Below, piece after piece: positions 55,554-64,000 of a DNA stretch of 64,000 nucleotides. Both the position numbers and the translations under genes were made by a program. The first letter of the stretch is position 1. Each line of letters starts with the position of its first letter. The notes below the pieces were generated by a model. It made no database searches. It was not told the DNA's origin and worked only from the letters and a program-made list of their open reading frames with translations. Origin of the DNA: Arachis hypogaea (Eukaryota > Streptophyta > Magnoliopsida > Fabales > Fabaceae). Location of the stretch: the NCBI RefSeq assembly GCF_003086295.3, contig NC_092048.1, forward strand, positions 40,982,425-41,046,424. Reading direction: 5' to 3'.

Positions 55554-57461
55554 ATGAATTCTCACTTTGGCTATGAGTGTGATTACAATTATGTTGTAGG
55601 AAATGGGAACTTCAATGAAGATGTGCATCAAGGATGGGATGACCAAAGGTGGGTGGAGCCATATACATATGATCAATCTTCATGGCAACAACCTCCACCA
55701 ATGCACTATGAAGAAGAGCCATTCTATGATGCATACCAACCCAATGGCTATGGTGAATCTCCTTGTGACTTTCAAGAACCACCACCATATGCCTATGAGT
55801 CATATCCTCAACATGAACCTCAACCACACTCACAAGCCTATTTTCACCAAATACCTCCATATGACCCTAATTCTTATCCACCATACCAACCACCTTATGA
55901 GCCATATGAACCATACATGGAACCACCACCATTCCAACATCAATATTTTCAAGAGCCACCTCCTCCACATTATTACCAAGATGAACCACCTCCAATATAT
56001 GAAAATTTTCAACCACAAGATGAATACTACTTTCCACCACAACCTCCCATGGAAGAATACTCATATCCATTGATCCAAGAGCCACATGATCCTAATCATA
56101 TTATCCAAGAGGAACAAGAATCAAGGGATCATCTCAAGGAAGCAGTGGATCAATTTCAAGCAACCATGGAGTGTGTTGTGCAACAAGTGGAAAGAATGGA
56201 AAACATAGAACCACCACAACTCTACCAAGAAGAACCACCTTCCTACTATGAACCTTCCCCCCAATTTAATGAACCCTTCCATCCACCCCAACCTCCAATG
56301 GATGACATCCTTGATGTTCTTGTTCAAGGACAAGAGGAAATGAAAAGGGATGTGCAACAATTCACGGCCGCCTTGGATGAGGTGGTAAACCGGTTAGCAT
56401 CCCAATGCTTGAACACTCAAGGGACTCCCATGGCTACATGTGGAGAAATAAATGAAGAGCATAACATGAAGGAGAGATTGGTGGAGAACGAGGGAAGTTG
56501 CTTTGTATTGGAACAATTGGAGGAAGCTATAATTGTTGAAGAAGAGGAAGAATTGGTTGAAGACTTAGGAGATGCGGAGCTTCCATGGGAACATAGAGTT
56601 GAAGAAAACCCCTCCAAGATGATTGAAATTGATGCTAGGGAGGAAAGTGCACACCTTCCAAGGCATATCCCATATGAAGACTTGGATGGGATAGAGAAAG
56701 AATTGAGTTCCCTTGGTGATGAAGATCAAGCATCAAGTCTTAGTGGTGAAGAATCCTTTAAGCATGAAGAACCTTCTCCGGTGGGATTTGAAAGCGTTGA
56801 GGAGGTAAATTTTTCTCACTCTCCCTATTATGATTTGAGTAAAGGAAAAGGTTTAGATAAAAGTGTTGAACAAAGGATTGAGATTAAGAGATCTTGTGAA
56901 GAGGTGGAAGTCCCTAGAAATAGAAGAACGGGGGTTGGTTATGCTTTGTCAAGATCTTTGGAAGCATCTTTGCCTAGGTGGTCATCTACTCCCTCACTTG
57001 AGTGGGTAAAATTCATCTCTATTAGCTTTATTGTCCCACTTGAGTATGGCTTGCTTGAAACGGATGGTCAACTTAGGATCCTTTGTGGGATAAAGCGTAA
57101 GCGAAAGATGTTTCGTGGTTGGCGTTGCAAATCAAGGCTCATTATGGTTGATGCATCAAACATGAGATATAAAGGTTGGAGTAGTGCTCAAATAGATGGG
57201 TCTAGGAGGATTGTTGGCCACTATATAGAGAATTCACCTTACTCACCACCCGGTTGGACTAATAATGATGATCAACCTCAAGACGGGTATGAAAACAAAG
57301 TGTGGGATCCCGGATTACAAGAAGAGGATCAACTTTGGGAGCCCCAAGCTTGTGAAGAACTCCATCAAGACTTGGCTCAATCCATGAAGAATCTTGGGGC
57401 ACAATGGAGAACCAAGCATTGGTGGGAGTTCCAAGATGAATACAAGCACAAGCCACCTTGA
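55554..57461 (+). CDS. Pro/Tyr/Glu-rich ORF of a non-autonomous retrotransposon, unknown function, 635 aa
   Basis: The frame is uninterrupted from ATG at 55554. An upstream in-frame TTG at 55530 is not a convincing start. Residues about 30-190 are extraordinarily rich in Pro, Tyr, Gln and Glu (PPYEPYEPYMEPPP, YYQDEPPPIYENFQPQDEYY), low in Lys and probably disordered. Residues about 190-300 include two similar helical blocks (HLKEAVDQFQATMECVVQQV and EEMKRDVQQFTAALDEVVNR), which suggests an internal duplication. An acidic region follows, then a basic one (IKRKRKMFRGWRCKSR) and a C-terminal part with KVWDPGLQEEDQLWEPQ and a Trp-rich end. No Gag, zinc-knuckle or enzyme motif is visible. It is the only gene of a recently mobile element, so it probably acts in packaging or RNA binding. 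That is inference. I do not recognise the family. Confidence 0.85.
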   Translation: MNSHFGYECDYNYVVGNGNFNEDVHQGWDDQRWVEPYTYDQSSWQQPPPMHYEEEPFYDAYQPNGYGESPCDFQEPPPYAYESYPQHEPQPHSQAYFHQIPPYDPNSYPPYQPPYEPYEPYMEPPPFQHQYFQEPPPPHYYQDEPPPIYENFQPQDEYYFPPQPPMEEYSYPLIQEPHDPNHIIQEEQESRDHLKEAVDQFQATMECVVQQVERMENIEPPQLYQEEPPSYYEPSPQFNEPFHPPQPPMDDILDVLVQGQEEMKRDVQQFTAALDEVVNRLASQCLNTQGTPMATCGEINEEHNMKERLVENEGSCFVLEQLEEAIIVEEEEELVEDLGDAELPWEHRVEENPSKMIEIDAREESAHLPRHIPYEDLDGIEKELSSLGDEDQASSLSGEESFKHEEPSPVGFESVEEVNFSHSPYYDLSKGKGLDKSVEQRIEIKRSCEEVEVPRNRRTGVGYALSRSLEASLPRWSSTPSLEWVKFISISFIVPLEYGLLETDGQLRILCGIKRKRKMFRGWRCKSRLIMVDASNMRYKGWSSAQIDGSRRIVGHYIENSPYSPPGWTNNDDQPQDGYENKVWDPGLQEEDQLWEPQACEELHQDLAQSMKNLGAQWRTKHWWEFQDEYKHKPP

Positions 57462-57502
57462 TGAGGAGCTCCCCATAAGTCCAACTTAAGGACAATAAAC
57501 AA

Positions 57503-57528
57503 AAGTGCTAGGTGGGAGACAACCCACC
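57503..57528 (+). promoter_or_regulatory. GGGAGACAACCC hairpin after the ORF
   Basis: AAGTGCTAGGTGGGAGACAACCCACC forms a GGTGGG/CCCACC stem 40-65 nt after the ORF stop. It is the counterpart of 11274-11299 in the other element, with the same AAGYGCT prefix. Confidence 0.6.
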
Positions 57529-57719
57529 ATGGTAAAATCCTTTCATTTTCTCTTTTGTATATATTGGTAGAATTAGCTTAATTTCATGTTTTGTTTAGTT
57601 AGCTGAGTATGTTTGGTAGTTTAAGTATGTTAAATAAGGTTTTATGGTGTTTTGGTAGCTGTTTGGAGGTTTGGAATGCTTGGATTGGTGCAAAAACATA
57701 GAAATTTTTTTTTTGAAAA

Positions 57720-57985
57720 ACAGAGCACCATCCACGCGTACGCGTACATGGCGCGTACGCGCACTTCCAGCATTTTCAACCATCCACGCGCGCGCGCCAT
57801 GCGTGCGTACGCGTGGATTAAGAAGTTCCAACCTCCATACATTTTCCAGAGAGTTGTGCCTGCGCCGCGCCAACGTTGTGCCTCTGGCACAAACCCCACT
57901 TGCGCACACGTGCACATGACGCGTACGCGCCACTCTCGAAATAAGCCAACGACGCGCGCGCGGCATGCGCGCGTGCGCGTGGATG
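57720..57985. repeat. CpG-rich palindrome cluster (GCGCGTACGCGC type)
   Basis: Four modules of about 35 bp occur, each with alternating purine-pyrimidine CG-rich arms around a CATG-like centre: CGCGTACGCGTACATGGCGC, CGCGCGCGCCATGCGTGCG, GCACACGTGCACATGACGCG and CGCGCGCGGCATGCGCGCG. The same module type appears three times in each LTR (54150-54340, 60750-60940). CpG density is very high for a plant intergenic region. Confidence 0.85.
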
Positions 57986-60451
57986 CCCTTTCTTCCATCC
58001 ATTTCTTTTCTTCTCCTCCTTCCATTTCTCCCTTTTTCCTTTCTTCTTCCCTCCTCCTACCCCTCATCCAACACTTCCAAACACCATTGACAATCATTTA
58101 TTTTAGTTAACAAATTAGTTAGTTAGTTAGTTGATTGGTTAGTTTTAGTTTAGTTTTCATTTTATTTTCTCTCTTTTCATCATAAGTGTTGGAGTATTGA
58201 CTTTGTTTACTATACATTGCTATATCCCTTATTGCCTAAATGCTATTTTAGCATGAATGTTTTTAGATAATCTTTGTTGGATTCTATGATTGAGGTTATA
58301 TTTTGTTACTTGGTTTTGAGTTCTTCATGCTTACCTTTTGAAAAAAATACCAAGTGATGAGAATTGTCTTCGAGCTTATAACTCTTTTGAATTGCATGTT
58401 GTAGCTAGCCACCATGTGATTTGGATCCTTTTCCCTCGATTAGGCAACCTCTTGATGGATAATGTTGAGCATTTACCTTAATGCATTGTGTTCATGATTA
58501 TATCCATCCATATGCTTGACTTGAATGCTTTCATGCTTCTCTAATGCTTGTCTTACCTTACAAGCTTACTTAAAGCATCTCAAGCACACTAGGATAAGTG
58601 AAGTGCATGCTTCTTTTGTGACATAGCTTTTATGCTAATGTGTATTCTAAACCGCGCAATTTAGAATTCACACACCTAATATTTCTTAATGTCACACTAA
58701 TTCACTCACCTCATTCTAGTGATTTACCTCATTCCAACAATGTATGCTTCCTTGCTTTTATATCTTCTCATCTTATAGTGTTATATTTTTGTTTTTCATA
58801 ACGAATGCACCACAAGCAACCATGGAGGCGGAAGAAAGAACACATAGCAATCCGGAGAGTCGTTGTACCCCCTTGCTCATCTTTGAGTGCACCGAGGACG
58901 GTGCAAACTTTTAAGTGTGGGGAGGTCGTCCGACCGATCGGCAATCTTGGGTGACAAATTTCTAACTCCAATACTTTTGCATTTCATTCTAGGATTTTAG
59001 GATTTTTACTTGCATTTTCCTATTTTTGCATATGTATACACAATAAGCTTAGTCAAGATAATGAGAATTTTTCAAGATTTCTATCTATAGGGCATATCAA
59101 TTGATTTGAGTGAAAAACTTTTCATAGAACTTGCTTGAATTATATATATTATGGATCATGTTTTGAGCTAAGAACACAAGCTTGTGAGATTTGAGCCTAA
59201 CGGTGTGGTTACATCTTATAACCACTTATTTTTCCTTCTTGTGTGCATTATTCTCTTTCTATGATTGTAATCTTTGATTTGTTTGATTCTTTATGTCCAT
59301 TATTTAGTGTATTCATGCATTTATATGATTGAGGCCATCATTTCATTAGCTCACTCACCCAAACGGCCTTACCTTCTATCTTCCTTTGTTAGCCAAATTT
59401 GAGCCTGCGATCAACCCACTTTGTTCTTAATTTAGCACATTACAAGCCTTTAAGCGGAAAACAATAAAAGTCCTTATTTGGATCTTTGATTAGCTTAGGC
59501 TAGTGTGTGTGAGTATCATTCAAGTGTGGGAACCTTGGGACATTGGGTGAATAAGAGGGTATTTTGTATTATTATTGAAAATATTGGGAATTGGGTACAT
59601 ACTCATGTATTGATCAAATGCAAAACCTCATGCATTGACGCTCTTGTATATAGAAGAAAAAAAAATTGAGAAAAACAATATGGAAAAGAAAAGAAAAAAA
59701 AATAATAAAATATAGAAAAAGAAATAAAAAAAAGAAAGAGGAAAAATAATGAAAAGGGGACAAAATGCCCCAAAGTGAAGCTCAAGAGGAATCAATGCAT
59801 AAGTATAGTGAAACGAAAAGAAAATGCATGAGTATGTGGAAAAGTGAGGAATGGGTAGTTAGGTTAGCACTTAATTGTATAGGTCATTATATAGGTTAGG
59901 TGGAAAAAGTTCAAGTTAATCAAAGATTCAAATCCTAAGTCCACTAGCCATATACGACCCTACCTTGACCCTAACCCCATTACAACCTAGGAAAAGACCT
60001 CATGATAATTGTATGCATGCACTGAATAATTGTTGATTGTTAGATGAAAAACAAATCTTGGAAAGCATGAGTAGGGGGGAATTGAGAGAATAAACCCCAA
60101 ACACTGAGTGATTAGAGTGCAAACACTTCCGACGAGGGTTCGATGCTCAATCCTTTGATTCCCGGCTCTCGCGAGCATTCCTCATGCAAGGTTGCGCATA
60201 TTGCATTTGATGCTTAGAAAGTGGCAAGTCCTATGCTTTGACCACCATCGTATCCCATGTGCTCGCATATGTCCTAAGAAGGCTAATTTGCTCCCAACCA
60301 AGTGGATAGTGGCACTAGTCATAGTCATAGTTGCATGCATATAAGTAGGTTGCACTTCATGAGTCTTATACTTTTGCAATCCCTCGGTCTTCTGTGTTTC
60401 TTCGCATTTCTCTAAGCATGAGGACATGCTAGAATCTAAGTGTGGGGAGGT

Positions 60452-61986
60452 TGACAAACCCCAATTTGAGGATTTATCTTGTGATGATTTCAGGGGTTTT
60501 ATCAATGATTCCACACACTTTCTATATGAAAATACAAGATTTTGCATTCCTTTCCTAGTTTCGCCTCATGAATGAAAACATGCTTATTTCGCACTAAAAT
60601 GGATACATTTCTAATTTTCTCTTGATGCCATTCGATGCCGTGACTTGTGTGTTAAGTGGTTTCAGGATATAGAGTAGGAATGGACCGAAAGAGAGAAGGA
60701 AGACGGGTACAAAGGAAGAAAGCATGAGGATTAAGCTTTGGAAATCCCCGCATGGGCGCGTGCGCGCACCTTGCACGCCCGCGCGGATAGGGCAACGGGG
60801 AGCCAAAGCCAAGAGCCGGCTTGAGAAGCGGCTAAGCCAGGATCTTCATGGGCGCGCACACGTACATCACGCCTCCGCGCACATTACAAGACGTCTCAAC
60901 GGCGCGTGCGCGTGCCTTGCGCGTGCGCGCCGATTTGCGAATATGATTTTTTAAGAAGTCACGTGACTTAGGCATGGAGGCAGTTAAGGATCCCACTCTT
61001 GGAGAAACACCTTGGCGGGAAAAGCTTAAGAAGACCAAAGGAACAAGGGTTAAGGACACTTAGTTAGTTCATTTTCTAGATCTAGATATTTTTAGGGAGA
61101 GAGGAGAGTTAGTTACACTTTTTGGGAGAAGAAGAGGGAGATTCCAAGCCTCACTAGGGTTCATCCTCATCTAATTTCTGAATTTTCAATGACTTTTTGG
61201 TGAGATCCATTACAATTCTCACTCCACTTTGTTCATGTCATAGATTTTCTTCTCCAATTTCAAGTAGTAGATGCTATTGATCAATTCTCATAGATCTAGA
61301 ATTCATCTTTGTAATTTTGGATTTCATTCCTATTTTGATAATTCATTGCTACTTTTTGAGACTTGTTGTTAGATCTTTGTGTTGCAATACTTTCAATTCA
61401 ACTTTTCTTCTCATTTTAATATGACTTTCCTTCTTGCTCATCACATGTTTGATAAAATGACAACACTAGCTATGGAGTAGAATTTTCACACTTGGCATAG
61501 GGTTTGGTCCTTGGAAGAAGTTGAATAGTTGTATCAATAGTTGATTTGGAATTAGGGATTGCTAGTTGGCTTGGAGTGCACTAAAGCTAGATTCCCATAC
61601 GGTGAAGCTAGGACTTGTGACTCAAGTTGATTGCATTCATTTGACCTCCCTCTATACCTGGGGGATAACTAAATGAAGCAAGGCCTAATTGTTGTCAACG
61701 TTGAATGGACTATAAGGATAGAATTTCCAATGCCAACCCTAAGCCAAGTCTTTTGATAATTGATTGTTCGTTTCTCATTACCTTGCTAAAACCTTCAAAG
61801 AATTCCAACAAAGCTTACTAAATCAATAAGATGTACACTTTGGCAATTCCAAGGGAGAACGACTCGGGAGACTAGTACTCTCGGATATAGATTGTAGATT
61901 TGTTTGATAAAGGATTTTGCGTCGGTTTAGACTATACTACGATTGATCATTTGATAATTTCTATACCGGCAAAAATCCATTTGTCA
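60452..61986 (+). repeat. 3' LTR of the 8.1-kb element
   Basis: This is a 1535-bp copy of the 5' LTR. Differences seen by eye lie near 60582, 60763, 60775, 60818, 61766, 61980 and 61982, mostly transitions. It is followed by the GCCGT duplication. Confidence 0.95.
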
Positions 61987-62445
61987 GCCGTCTTATAGCA
62001 ATCCTCAAGACCCATGTGAATCTGGAGATACCCGCCCTTAGGTCCAACATAGAAAAGAAGGAAGCACCAAACAACTCCCAATAATTCATTAACATCATAA
62101 TCAGTACAGAAGCGCCAAGAGCCGTCAGTCTTTTTGACCAATAGAATTGGTGAAGAAAATGGACTAGAACTAGGGCGAATCATCCCATCTATCAGTATCT
62201 CTTGAACAATTCGTTCAATCTCAAACTTTTGACCATGGGGGTAGTAGTACGACCGCACCTTCACAGGTCCTGAATCTAGCAGTAGGGTGATGTGATGATC
62301 TTGAGACTAGTGTGGGGGTAAGCCATGGGACTGCTAGAACACATCTTCTAAAGAATGAAGAAGACGATCTAAATCAGGGGCCAAGGTTACTGGCCAATCG
62401 GCAGGAGGAGCCATAGGAGTGGCACTAGTAATAGTCATGTGAAAA
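61987..62445 (-). pseudogene. Ty3/gypsy pol, N-terminal RT part
   Basis: Minus-strand coding shows the linker before RT (GPVKVRSYYYPHGQKFEIER), then the RT start IRPSSSPFSSPILLVKKTDG and WRFCTDY. The frame near DVNELLG is disturbed compared with the family. It ends in LEDCYKTA at the GCCGT duplication and continues in frame at 53851 downward. An in-frame stop near 62308 follows GLPPH. Confidence 0.8.
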
Positions 62446-62864
62446 ATAGTTGCTGAGATGCAATGATATCAGATGCAACAATGATTTAAGGAGGAATTAT
62501 TTGTGAACAAAGTAAATTGAATTAAACTTTTCTATTTATGATTTCATAATCTGTTTTCATATATTCTACACGTCTCTTTGATTATTGACTTAGGCATATA
62601 TATATATATATACACTAACTTACTAATGCGTAAGCCTATCAGATATTGACCAAGTCAAGAGGCTTAGGCAATGGTAGAGTGATATGGTATTTTCTTGATA
62701 CAAACTATTTGCTGCATTCTGTTTTGTTTGTTACACTACTGTTGATTTGTTGCATTCTATTTCGGTTATTACGTTGCTGCTGTCAACATCCTCCTCAAAC
62801 TCAGTGTGGTGTTAGGGACCACTCTAAGTTTGTGACAAATTTTCTCAAAGGAAAGTGTGAACAT
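62446..62864. other. Spacer
   Basis: AT-rich sequence with a short (TA)n run at about 62597. Around 62780 there is CATCCTCCTCAAACTCAGTGTGG, a phrase reminiscent of copia-type element leaders, but nothing else supports an element. The open frame at 62646-62879 has no recognisable homology. Confidence 0.35.
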
Positions 62865-63955
62865 TGGTGCAGAATTTAGAATTCCCACAACTTAACCGGC
62901 AAGTGCACCGGGTCATCCAAGTAATATCTTAGGTGAGTGAAGGTCAATTCCATGAGGATTGTCGGACTGAGCAACAATAGTTATCTAATTGGATTAGTTA
63001 GGCAAACAGAAAGAGGTTGTTGATAGTTGAAAACGCATAAAGCAATAATTAAAGGCGTAAAGAAAACAATTAAAAGGTTTGGTGTAAAAATAGTGAAAGA
63101 AAATAGTTAAGACTTTGGAGATGTTTACTTTTCTGGATTAAAAGTTCTTACCAACTATTTTAACAATGCATGATTCATTCCATGGCAAATTATAAATGAC
63201 TAAACCCTAATCTCTTAGTGATTTAGTCTCCTCTAACCTTGATTAACTGCCACTCTCGTGGTCACTTAATTCTAATTAGAGGGTTAAGTTCAAAACTAGT
63301 TTATGACCACAAAAACCCTAATTACCCAAAGCTAACAGGATTATATGTCACATATCCCAATTAGTTCATGTAAATTTAGGAGGAATTTGTTTTCAAGCTA
63401 TTGTTCAAGCGAGATAACTCTCTCGAGAATCACAAAAACTCATGAAGAATAAGGGTCATACACTCGTTCCACCCAGATTCATAAGATTAAGAATGAAAAC
63501 AATCTTTGAAATTGAATCAATACATTAATTAAAATAGAAAAGCAATAGTCTTAATCCATAAAAATAAGGGATTAACGTTTAATTAGGTTAAAGAGAAATT
63601 GAATCACCAAGAAATTGGAGTTTAATTACTAATAATTTTTCATAAAAGAATTATTGCATGATTAGAATAGGAAGTGAAAACTATTGATTCGGACAACTAG
63701 CATCTTTAAAACCTTAACTTTCTCAATTATAAATCTTTTTTGTACTCACTATTTGCTTTTGTTTTACTTCGTTTAATTGCTGTTTAAGTTTAAAATCTTT
63801 TAAAATCCTAATTTGCTAGTTTGACTAGATTAATCGATTGATTTTACTTGCTTAACTGGTTAATTCTCATGGGATCGACCCTCATTTACCTGAGGTATTA
63901 CTTGATTCGACCCGGTACACTTGTCGGTGTTTTGTGGATTGTGAATTCCGCATCA
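62865..63955. repeat. Head-to-head LTR-like fragments forming a 1.09-kb imperfect inverted repeat
   Basis: The left end (TGGTGCAGAATTTAG, GGCAAGTGCACCGGGTCATCC, GTGAGTGAAGGTCAATTCC) and the right end in reverse (TGATGCGGAATTCAC, GACAAGTGTACCGGGTCG, AATGAGGGTCGATCCCATG) carry the same ordered blocks. Similarity continues inward with divergence: CTAAACCCTAATCTCTTAGTG on the left, a related region near 63640-63720 on the right. Both halves resemble the fragment at 25785-26246. No ORF is present. Confidence 0.7.
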
Positions 63956-64000
63956 GTAATGTCATTCATATCTATTTTGAACATGGTTCCTCTATCCCTA

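Larger units (their letters stand above)
57462..60451 (+). other. Untranslated tail of the 8.1-kb element
   Basis: No ORF is supported. Landmarks are the GGGAGACAACCC hairpin (57503-57528), a GC-palindrome cluster (57720-57985) and a TTAG/GTTA run near 58110. AAGTGTGGGGAGGTCG is at about 58912, just after GAGTGCACCGAGGACGGTGCA. A second partial copy, AAGTGTGGGAACC, is near 59522, and an A-rich tract lies at 59650-59760. The true polypurine tract AAGTGTGGGGAGG (about 60439-60451) touches the 3' LTR. Confidence 0.65.
53852..61986 (+). mobile_element. Young 8.1-kb non-autonomous LTR retrotransposon nested in the gypsy pol
   Basis: LTRs of exactly 1535 bp (53852-55386 and 60452-61986) start TGACAAACC and end TTGTCA or TCGTCA. 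They are flanked by the 5-bp duplication GCCGT (53847-53851 and 61987-61991). By eye the LTRs differ at about seven positions with no indels. The internal part has a tRNA-Asp primer site (55390-55407), one long intact ORF (55554-57461), the GGGAGACAACCC motif, a GC-rich palindrome cluster (57720-57985), a long untranslated tail and a polypurine tract AAGTGTGGGGAGG directly before the 3' LTR. No protease, reverse transcriptase or integrase is present. The near-identical LTRs and intact ORF suggest recent movement using enzymes supplied by another element. Confidence 0.95.

Noticed and set aside
55603..56085. Met/His/Asn-rich frame on plus and Trp/Val-rich frames on minus
   Set aside because: These are out-of-frame readings of the Pro/Tyr-rich ORF at 55554-57461.
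57595..58110. Overlapping Arg-rich frames on both strands
   Set aside because: They arise from the CG-rich palindrome cluster. Both strands and several phases are open, which is composition and not coding.
62646..62879. 77-aa frame with Cys-rich hydrophobic sequence
   Set aside because: Low-complexity composition with no motif and no conserved context. It abuts an LTR-like fragment.

Overview
This window is nuclear DNA from a flowering plant, most probably a legume and consistent with Arachis (peanut). The organism call is an inference from the AT-rich intergenic DNA, spliced genes, FAR1/MuDR/CACTA families and LTR sequence motifs as I know them; no species marker was tested. Only one clearly intact, conventional host gene is visible: a six-exon PIN-type auxin efflux carrier on the minus strand (29258-32839). 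Almost everything else is transposable elements, several nested inside one another.

Layout. (1) 0.7-4.8 kb: decayed Ulp1-like (peptidase C48) transposon gene, plus strand. (2) 5.8-20 kb: decayed FAR1-type MULE transposase on the minus strand. It is split by a 10.57-kb LTR retrotransposon (6454-17020) flanked by the 5-bp duplication CAGAT. That element has a tRNA-Asp primer site, a gag-protease frame with three stops, no polymerase, an array of GC-rich hairpins and a second ORF. (3) 20.4-23.4 kb: a diverged duplication, a small unknown gene fragment, a MITE, and a 1.64-kb foldback element whose 0.65-kb arms are packed with CAATCGATTG sites. (4) 24.3-28.5 kb: an unknown gene fragment, an LTR-like fragment and a decayed MuDR transposase. 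(5) 29.3-32.8 kb: the PIN gene. (6) 35.8-50.9 kb: a CACTA (En/Spm) element about 15 kb long with divergent TNP2-like and TNP1-like genes. It carries pieces of four apparent host genes: an OHCU-decarboxylase/TTL-like gene, FIS1, a DnaJ type-A chaperone and a bifunctional nuclease (BBD). (7) 51.4-62.4 kb: a decayed Ty3/gypsy chromovirus-like pol on the minus strand, split by a young 8.1-kb non-autonomous LTR element (53852-61986) flanked by the duplication GCCGT. This element has 1535-bp LTRs differing at about seven sites and one intact 635-aa Pro/Tyr/Glu-rich ORF of unknown function. (8) 62.9-63.96 kb: head-to-head LTR-like fragments.

How the parts relate. Both polymerase-less LTR elements use the same tRNA-Asp primer site. 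Both carry a GGGAGRCAACCC hairpin after their coding region, repeat their polypurine-like motif several times, and contain arrays of short GC-rich palindromes of unrelated sequence. They look like parallel parasites of an autonomous Athila/Tat-like partner that is not in this window. In both nested insertions the interrupted reading frame resumes exactly across the target duplication, so the order of insertion is clear. The captured gene pieces, the hairpin arrays and the foldback element are the least ordinary parts of the window.
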